From Lachnospiraceae bacterium (GTDB lineage: Bacteria > Bacillota > Clostridia > Lachnospirales > Lachnospiraceae), in NCBI GenBank assembly GCA_900770325.1, contig CAAGKE010000117.1, forward strand, positions 1 to 10,638: 10,638 nt of DNA, read 5' to 3'. Shown here piece by piece: positions 6,400 to 10,638 of this stretch; positions within the stretch are counted from its first letter, which is position 1; each line of letters begins with the position of its first letter. The notes below the pieces were generated by a model, which saw only the letters and a list, made by a program, of their open reading frames with translations, did not search any database and was not told where the DNA came from. The translations under genes and the position numbers were made by a program.

Positions 6400-7738
6400 A
6401 CCCTACGGTCAGTTTTTCCTGCGGCAGACGAGCCGTATTTCCCTGATTGCTGGACAGAGCGGCAAATACCAGTGTCAGGCCGCCGACCCTGCCAAAATAC
6501 ATCAGCAGAATCAGTATTCCCTGGGACAGCAGTCCCAGCTCCGGTGTGATTCCCAGCGTCAATCCTACTGTTCCCACTGCAGATGCCGTCTCGAAAAGGC
6601 AGGTCAACAGCGGCAGGCCTTCCACACGGCTGATGATACATGCTCCGCTCAGGAACAGGGTAAGATACATGGTTAAAATGGTTGCCGCATTCCGGACGGT
6701 ATTCTCTGAAATTCTCCGGCCGAAAAACTGTGTGTGCTCTCTGCGGCGAAATACGGAAATCGCAGTGGAAAACAGAACTGCCAGCGTGGTTGTCTTGATA
6801 CCTCCTGCTGTAGATCCTGGAGAACCACCTACGATCATCATCACCATCATGACTGCCATTCCTGTTTCACTCAGCACGGTGAGATCTGTCGTATTAAATC
6901 CCGCCGTTCTGGGTGTAACCGACTGAAACATTGCTGCCCAGATTCGTTCTTGTACCGGAATATCCCGAAATTCGATAAAGAAAAAATAAATTGCCGGCAG
7001 CAGCAGCAAAACTACGGTAGTTGTAAGAATTACCTTACTCTGCATCCTGTATCTGTGCAGCCGCAGCTTATGAGTCTTAATGTCCTCCCAGGTCATAAAT
7101 CCTATGCCTCCGGTGACGATCAGTCCCATAATAACCAGGTTTACCACCGGATGACAGGCAAAACTGGTCAGGGAAGAATAAGGAGCTTTGCACCCCATAA
7201 GATCAAATCCCGCATTGCAAAAGGCGGAAATAGAATGAAAGATACTGTACCAGATTCCCTTTAACAAACCGAACTCCCGGCAGAAAACAGGACTCAGAAG
7301 CACAGCCCCCAGTAATTCAAAAAACAGTGTCATTTTTAGTATAAATCCGGTAAACCGCACGATTCCGCCTACTTTCGGGGCGGAGATTGCCTCCTGCATG
7401 GTGCTTCTCTGCCGCAGGCTGATCTTCCTGCCCGAAATAATAGCCAGCGCCACTGCCACTGTTACCACTCCCATGCCGCCGATCTGTATCAGGCCAATAA
7501 TGACTCCCTGTCCAAAACCAGACCAATAGGTGGCCGTATCCTGTACCACCAGGCCTGTTACACACACCGCCGAGGTGGCTGTAAACAGTGCGTCTGAAAA
7601 AGCTGCTCCTTTTCCATCCCTTGTAGCAAACGGAAGCATCAGAAGAAGGCTTCCAAATAAAATTACTGCCGCAAATCCAAGTATAATAATCTGCGATGCA
7701 GATAAATGCTTTTTCTGTTTCCCCACATTCCTGACCAT
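6398..7738 (-). CDS. ktrB: KtrB/TrkH-type potassium channel subunit
   Basis: The 446-residue integral membrane protein belongs to the superfamily of K+ transporters built from four membrane-pore-membrane repeats. All four selectivity-filter glycines are present: TSAVCVTGL (G62), SAFCNAGF (G177), TPRTAGF (G280) and SAVGTVGL (G392). The gating loop GGSPGSTAGGIKT (304-316) in the third repeat and the FGRVGG segment (415-420) of the fourth are also conserved. The length equals Bacillus KtrB (about 445) and is shorter than TrkH. It imports K+ across the cytoplasmic membrane together with KtrA, the next gene. The ATG at 7738 has only a weak ribosome site (AAGAG about 5 bases upstream) after a long purine-rich leader. 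Being the first gene of the potassium cluster, it is where regulation would act. No convincing sigma-A promoter was found in front of it. Confidence 0.94.
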   Translation of the reverse strand: MVRNVGKQKKHLSASQIIILGFAAVILFGSLLLMLPFATRDGKGAAFSDALFTATSAVCVTGLVVQDTATYWSGFGQGVIIGLIQIGGMGVVTVAVALAIISGRKISLRQRSTMQEAISAPKVGGIVRFTGFILKMTLFFELLGAVLLSPVFCREFGLLKGIWYSIFHSISAFCNAGFDLMGCKAPYSSLTSFACHPVVNLVIMGLIVTGGIGFMTWEDIKTHKLRLHRYRMQSKVILTTTVVLLLLPAIYFFFIEFRDIPVQERIWAAMFQSVTPRTAGFNTTDLTVLSETGMAVMMVMMIVGGSPGSTAGGIKTTTLAVLFSTAISVFRRREHTQFFGRRISENTVRNAATILTMYLTLFLSGACIISRVEGLPLLTCLFETASAVGTVGLTLGITPELGLLSQGILILLMYFGRVGGLTLVFAALSSNQGNTARLPQEKLTVG

Positions 7739-7780
7739 ATCAACTCTTATCCCTGTATATCCTGATCCTTTCCTTTATCT

Positions 7781-7826
7781 TTTGTTTCTCTTATCCTTTG
7801 TTTCTCTTATTCTTAATTTCTCTTAC
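7781..7826 (-). repeat. Purine-rich 16-base tandem repeats in the ktrB leader
   Basis: On the plus strand TTTGTTTCTCTTAT occurs at 7781-7794 and 7797-7810, with a diverged copy (TTAATTTCTCTTAC) at 7813-7826, giving an exact 16-base period. A fourth, weaker copy may begin near 7829. The ktrB transcript would therefore carry a long A/G-only stretch ending about 40 bases before its start codon. Confidence 0.7.
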
Positions 7827-7949
7827 TCTTATTTTTCTTCTTTTCCGGTTTCTTTATTACTTCAACATTCAACATTGATTCCCGGTAACTGCAGTCTCCA
7901 TCGTGTCATCTGCTGTTACTTCATTTTTCGCACATCATCCATGAATTTT

Positions 7950-7987
7950 GCGTTAGAGTTGCAAAGTCTGCATTAAGATTGCATTAA
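7950..7987 (-). promoter_or_regulatory. Candidate OmpR/PhoB-type tandem operator upstream of ktrB
   Basis: On the minus strand TTAATGC occurs twice exactly 11 bases apart (plus-strand positions 7981-7987 and 7970-7976). The related heptamers ACTTTGC (7961-7967) and CTAACGC (7950-7956) follow, again 11 bases apart. Members of the OmpR/PhoB family, to which KdpE belongs, commonly bind direct heptamer repeats with an 11-base pitch. Binding by KdpE is an inference. Confidence 0.4.
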
Positions 7988-7989
7988 GA

Positions 7990-8062
7990 AAAGCCGTATC
8001 CGGATTTTGAAGAAAAAACAGAAGATACTCTGTCCTTTCCTGCAAAATCCGGATACGGCTTT
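7990..8062 (-). terminator. Large inverted repeat, probable galA terminator
   Basis: The arms 7990-8009 and 8043-8062 are perfect 20-base reverse complements around a 33-base loop, which itself contains ACAGA/TCTGT (8018-8022, 8029-8033). On the minus strand the stem ends in GGCTTTTCTT, a usable U-run, so it can end galA transcripts. On the plus strand it is followed by a loose T-rich stretch. It stands directly before the candidate ktrB operator and insulates the two units. Confidence 0.7.
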
Positions 8063-8124
8063 ATCTATTTATTTCTTTATACAGACTGTTACACAAATTA
8101 CAGTCCTCCGGCGCTTTCTTCCGG

Positions 8125-8227
8125 TTTTATCTGACATTTACACAGTTTGCTTTCTGCTTTGTCCGATTTTATCTGGCGTTTACACAGATTGCTTTCTGCT
8201 TTGTCCGATTTTATCTGGCGTTTACAC
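8125..8227. repeat. 42-base tandem repeats overlapping the galA 3' end
   Basis: Units lie at 8125-8166 and 8167-8208 (39 of 42 bases identical), followed by a partial unit at 8209-8227 whose 19 bases are identical to the start of unit two. The partial unit contains the last galA codons and stop. A further degenerate copy may occupy about 8088-8124. There are no unique spacers between units. Confidence 0.9.
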
Positions 8228-10391
8228 GCTTCAGCGGAATCAGCTTTGCCTGGAAATCTCCCTTCATCGGCGGAACCAGAAGGCCGGCATACATCAGGGT
8301 GCTTCCCTGGTAGACCTTTCCTTCCGACTCATAGAAGGCATCCTCCTGTAATCCCTGCAGGAAAATTTTTCTGCTGCGCTGCTGCGGCTGAGCCATCACC
8401 TGCACATAGGTAACCAGTGCCTCTGACTGATCCTCTGATACCACCATATAACAATCATACAGATGGTTTTCCTGCCAGGAAGCGATCCGGTAATACTCCC
8501 CATTGCGCACCAGATGATTGTACTGCTTATACAGGGCAATCTGTCCAGGTATCTGTTCCCGGTCCTCGCCCGAAATCTTTGTAATATCCAGCTCATACCC
8601 GAAAGTGCCGGTCAGTGCCACAATACCCCTGGTGGCAAAGGGTGTCACCCGCCCGGTGATGTGATTCGGGCAATCCGAAACATGTGCTCCCATGGTGGAA
8701 AGCGGATAGATCATCTGCGTACCCTCCTGGATGCTCAGCCGCTCAATGGCATCTGTATCATCAGAGCACCAGATCTGCGGACTGTAATACAGCATACCCG
8801 GGTCAAACCTTGCCCCGCCGCTGGAGCAGTTTTCCAGAAGCAGTTCCGGGAAATCCCGAAGCATGCGCTCCTGCATTTCATATACAGCCAGTACATACCG
8901 GTGCAGAATTTCTCCCTGCCGGTCTGATGGAAGCACTGCATTTCCCACATCTGCCAGTGACCGGTTCATATCCCATTTCACATACTGGATATTGGCAGAA
9001 GAAAGTATCTCCTTCAGCATCCCGTAAATGTAATCCGCCACCTCCGGACGGCTCAGATCCAGCACAAGCTGTTCTCTGCACTGAGCAGGACGGCGGTTCT
9101 TTGTCTGCAGTGCCCAGTCGGGATGTGTTTTGTAAAGCTCAGAATCCTCGGAGATCATCTCAGGCTCCACCCAGATACCAAACTTCATTCCCAGCTTATT
9201 TACTTCATCCACCAGGTATTTCAATCCGCCGGTCAGCTTGTTCTCATTTACAAACCAGTCTCCCAGACTGCTGTTATCTGATTCCCTGTGACCGAACCAT
9301 CCGTCATCCATCACCAGCATTTCAATTCCTGCTTTGGATGCTTCACGGGCAATGTCCAGCAGCTTTTCCGTATTAAAATCAAAATAAGTCGCTTCCCAGT
9401 TGTTAATCAGAACCGGACGTTCCCTGTCCTTCCAGTAACCCCGGATCAGATGATCCCGATAAAGCCGATGGAAGCTTCTGGTCATTTTCCCCAGTCCTTC
9501 ATTCGAATAAACCAGTACAGCCTCCGGAACCTGAAACAGTTCTCCCGGCTCCAGCTTCCAGCAGAACCGTTCCGGATGGATTCCCATCACCATCCGGAGC
9601 TTTCCGAACTGATCTTTCGATACTTTTCCAAGAAAGTTTCCGGAATATACCAGATTCATGGCATATACCTCACCTCTGGTCTGAGTACAGTCTCCGGATA
9701 CCAGGGCAAGAAAGGGATGCTCCTGATGGCTGCTCTCACCCCGCAGGGATTCTGCCGTATATGCACCGTACCCCACCGGCCTTCTCTGCAGATGCCGCTC
9801 TCTGGCCCAGGCTCCCGGCAGGCTTAAAACCTCAAATCCCTCATCATCCAGATCCAGACAGGCGGAAAGCGCCCGGTTCAGATAAAGACAGTCTGTTCCC
9901 CCATTCCGGATTCTTGCGCTTCTGGTCACTGCATCCACCTGACGAAATGCCGTATAGGATAAAATAACCTGAAGTCCGGTCACTTCATCCTCCAGAGTGA
10001 TCTCCAGGGTATCACAGTCTCCGCCCCAGGTGGCCGGAAGCCCCACCAAAGCTTCCTTTCCCTCATAGATTCGATGGGATACATAGGTAAGCTCCAGCCC
10101 ATCCTGCCCATCCTGTGTCCGGATATCTATGCAGCTCTCCCGGAAATCTCCTGTCCCCCCAAAGGAATACTCCATGGGGAAGCAATCCAGGAATCCGGTC
10201 TTTTCCCTTGGCAAAACGGATGGCACTGTGGGATTTTCCTCTGCCCGCATCAGATAACCCAAATCCGTATCCTCCAGCCTTCTGCCATAATAACAATGGC
10301 CCAGATATTTTCCGTCTGCGATTCCGCAGACATAACTGGTATTTGGTGTATCTAATTTAAAAATCTGATGAAGCTCATCGTACTGAATCAT
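8211..10391 (-). CDS. galA: Alpha-galactosidase, glycoside hydrolase family 36
   Basis: The 726-residue enzyme hydrolyses terminal alpha-1,6-galactosyl residues of sugars such as melibiose and raffinose. It has the GH36 layout: N-terminal beta-sandwich (about 1-320), TIM barrel (about 325-650) and a C-terminal beta domain. Key motifs are NNWEATYFDFN (330-340), DDGWFG (362-367), the nucleophile D474 in YVKWDMNR, CSSGGARFD (522-530) and the acid/base D544 in IWCSDDTDAIERL. The spacing of 70 residues between nucleophile and acid/base equals that recalled for Geobacillus AgaA. No signal peptide is seen, so it acts in the cytoplasm. The start at 10391 is an ATG with GGGAGG 7 bases upstream; a TTG at 10406 in the same frame falls just upstream of that ribosome site and is rejected. 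It appears monocistronic, flanked by a terminator on each side. Its stop codon lies inside a tandem repeat. Confidence 0.96.
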   Translation of the reverse strand: MIQYDELHQIFKLDTPNTSYVCGIADGKYLGHCYYGRRLEDTDLGYLMRAEENPTVPSVLPREKTGFLDCFPMEYSFGGTGDFRESCIDIRTQDGQDGLELTYVSHRIYEGKEALVGLPATWGGDCDTLEITLEDEVTGLQVILSYTAFRQVDAVTRSARIRNGGTDCLYLNRALSACLDLDDEGFEVLSLPGAWARERHLQRRPVGYGAYTAESLRGESSHQEHPFLALVSGDCTQTRGEVYAMNLVYSGNFLGKVSKDQFGKLRMVMGIHPERFCWKLEPGELFQVPEAVLVYSNEGLGKMTRSFHRLYRDHLIRGYWKDRERPVLINNWEATYFDFNTEKLLDIAREASKAGIEMLVMDDGWFGHRESDNSSLGDWFVNENKLTGGLKYLVDEVNKLGMKFGIWVEPEMISEDSELYKTHPDWALQTKNRRPAQCREQLVLDLSRPEVADYIYGMLKEILSSANIQYVKWDMNRSLADVGNAVLPSDRQGEILHRYVLAVYEMQERMLRDFPELLLENCSSGGARFDPGMLYYSPQIWCSDDTDAIERLSIQEGTQMIYPLSTMGAHVSDCPNHITGRVTPFATRGIVALTGTFGYELDITKISGEDREQIPGQIALYKQYNHLVRNGEYYRIASWQENHLYDCYMVVSEDQSEALVTYVQVMAQPQQRSRKIFLQGLQEDAFYESEGKVYQGSTLMYAGLLVPPMKGDFQAKLIPLKRVNAR

Positions 10392-10398
10392 TTGTTTT

Positions 10399-10404
10399 CC
10401 TCCC
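10399..10404 (-). promoter_or_regulatory. Ribosome binding site deciding the galA start
   Basis: GGGAGG lies 7 bases before the ATG at 10391 and therefore excludes the longer TTG-initiated frame. Confidence 0.75.
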
Positions 10405-10408
10405 AAAG

Positions 10409-10429
10409 GACAGAGGACATTTCTCTGTC
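10409..10429 (-). promoter_or_regulatory. Inverted repeat in the galA leader
   Basis: GACAGAG (10409-10415) and CTCTGTC (10423-10429) are perfect 7-bp arms with a 7-base loop, ending 4 bases upstream of the ribosome site. It could be an operator or a leader hairpin that influences translation. No repressor can be named from the sequence. Confidence 0.45.
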
Positions 10430-10463
10430 TGTTTTGTATTTTTATTCTTACTGCAGCAAAAGA

Positions 10464-10600
10464 TTACTGTTCACGTGCCACTGTTCCGCGAGGTGTTTTC
10501 GCGCAGAATGCGCTAAAATCCCGAGAGCAGCAAGCGAGAAACTGCATAAAATGCAGTTTCTGTGCATCGCTAAGCGTGTTACTGTGAACAACGTGAACAG
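10464..10600. repeat. MITE-like palindrome-ended element with internal hairpins
   Basis: CTGTTCACGT (10467-10476) and ACGTGAACAG (10591-10600) are perfect 10-base inverted ends. Inside lie CGCGA/TCGCG (10487-10491, 10499-10503) and the 9-bp hairpin GAAACTGCA/TGCAGTTTC (10538-10546, 10552-10560) with a TAAAA loop. The right end (10578-10600) matches the repeat at 2193-2218. There is no coding potential. It resembles a non-autonomous dispersed element or a structured RNA lying immediately upstream of galA. Confidence 0.6.
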
Positions 10601-10637
10601 CAAAAGCACCGGCAATTCTCCTCCGTGCCGGCCGGTG
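10601..10637 (-). terminator. Probable intrinsic terminator of the gene beyond the window edge
   Basis: On the minus strand CACCGGC pairs with GCCGGTG (plus-strand positions 10631-10637 and 10607-10613) around a 17-base loop. The stem is followed by CTTTTG. The short U-run makes it moderate in strength. Confidence 0.5.
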
Positions 10638-10638
10638 A

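Larger units (their letters stand above)
7739..8210. other. Intergenic region between galA and ktrB without a protein gene
   Basis: These 472 bases hold, from the ktrB side: a purine-rich leader with 16-base repeats, four phased heptamers, a 20-bp inverted repeat and 42-base tandem repeats reaching into galA. A plus-strand open frame here (8007-8351) translates the tandem repeats into a 14-residue repeat but has no ribosome site and runs antisense into galA, so I regard it as chance. Confidence 0.8.

Noticed and set aside
7741..7990. Cyclic di-AMP (ydaO-type) riboswitch upstream of ktrB
   Set aside because: This riboswitch is common before ktr genes, but its conserved core segments were not found on the minus strand; the leader is mostly unstructured purines.
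8088..8227. CRISPR array
   Set aside because: Units are directly adjacent with no unique spacers, few in number, and one overlaps a gene end. No cas genes are nearby.
8007..8351. Plus-strand open frame with a 14-residue repeat
   Set aside because: The repeat is only the translation of the 42-base DNA repeats. There is no ribosome site and it runs antisense into galA.
10392..10406. TTG start for galA
   Set aside because: The strong GGGAGG ribosome site lies between the TTG and the ATG at 10391, so only the ATG is correctly spaced.
10583..10600. Catabolite-response (cre) site before galA
   Set aside because: The sequence TGAACAACGTGAACA is one base too long for the cre spacing and the motif belongs to the dispersed repeat.

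Overview
The window looks like a chromosomal segment of a spore-forming, Gram-positive anaerobe of the Lachnospiraceae type (class Clostridia). The evidence is the presence of spoVAD and spoVAE, strong GGAGG-type ribosome binding sites, a KtrAB plus truncated-KdpD potassium module, a GH36 alpha-galactosidase and moderate GC content. Species cannot be decided from the window. Every convincing protein gene lies on the minus strand, so transcription runs from high to low coordinates.

Region by region in transcription order: 10601-10637 is a probable terminator of a gene outside the window. A palindrome-ended, hairpin-rich repeat (10464-10600) follows. galA (8211-10391) encodes an intracellular alpha-galactosidase. 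Its stop codon lies inside the first of several 42-base tandem repeats (8125-8227), and a large 20-bp inverted repeat (7990-8062) then probably ends transcription. Four helix-phased heptamers (7950-7987) and a purine-rich 16-base-repeat leader precede a potassium cluster: ktrB (K+ channel subunit), ktrA (RCK gating subunit), an unrecognised membrane-anchored protein with a LysR-effector-domain-like segment (5089-5706), kdpD (sensor kinase lacking the usual N-terminal KdpD domain) and kdpE (response regulator). A receiver-only response regulator (1765-2133) follows behind its own sigma-A-like promoter. Next come spoVAD and spoVAE, which have a sigma-G-like promoter and no spoVAC beside them. 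The left edge (1-128, plus strand) holds a chain of hairpins resembling the right end and omega-RNA region of an IS200/IS605-type element whose protein gene would lie outside the window.

How the genes may work together: KtrB and KtrA form a K+ uptake system gated by nucleotides and, in relatives, by cyclic di-AMP. KdpD keeps its Usp domain with a near match to the cyclic di-AMP motif and sits in the same operon with KdpE, but no kdpFABC pump is present here. I infer that this KdpDE pair controls ktr rather than kdp genes. SpoVAD and SpoVAE belong to the dipicolinic acid channel of the forespore inner membrane and are functionally unrelated to the potassium genes.
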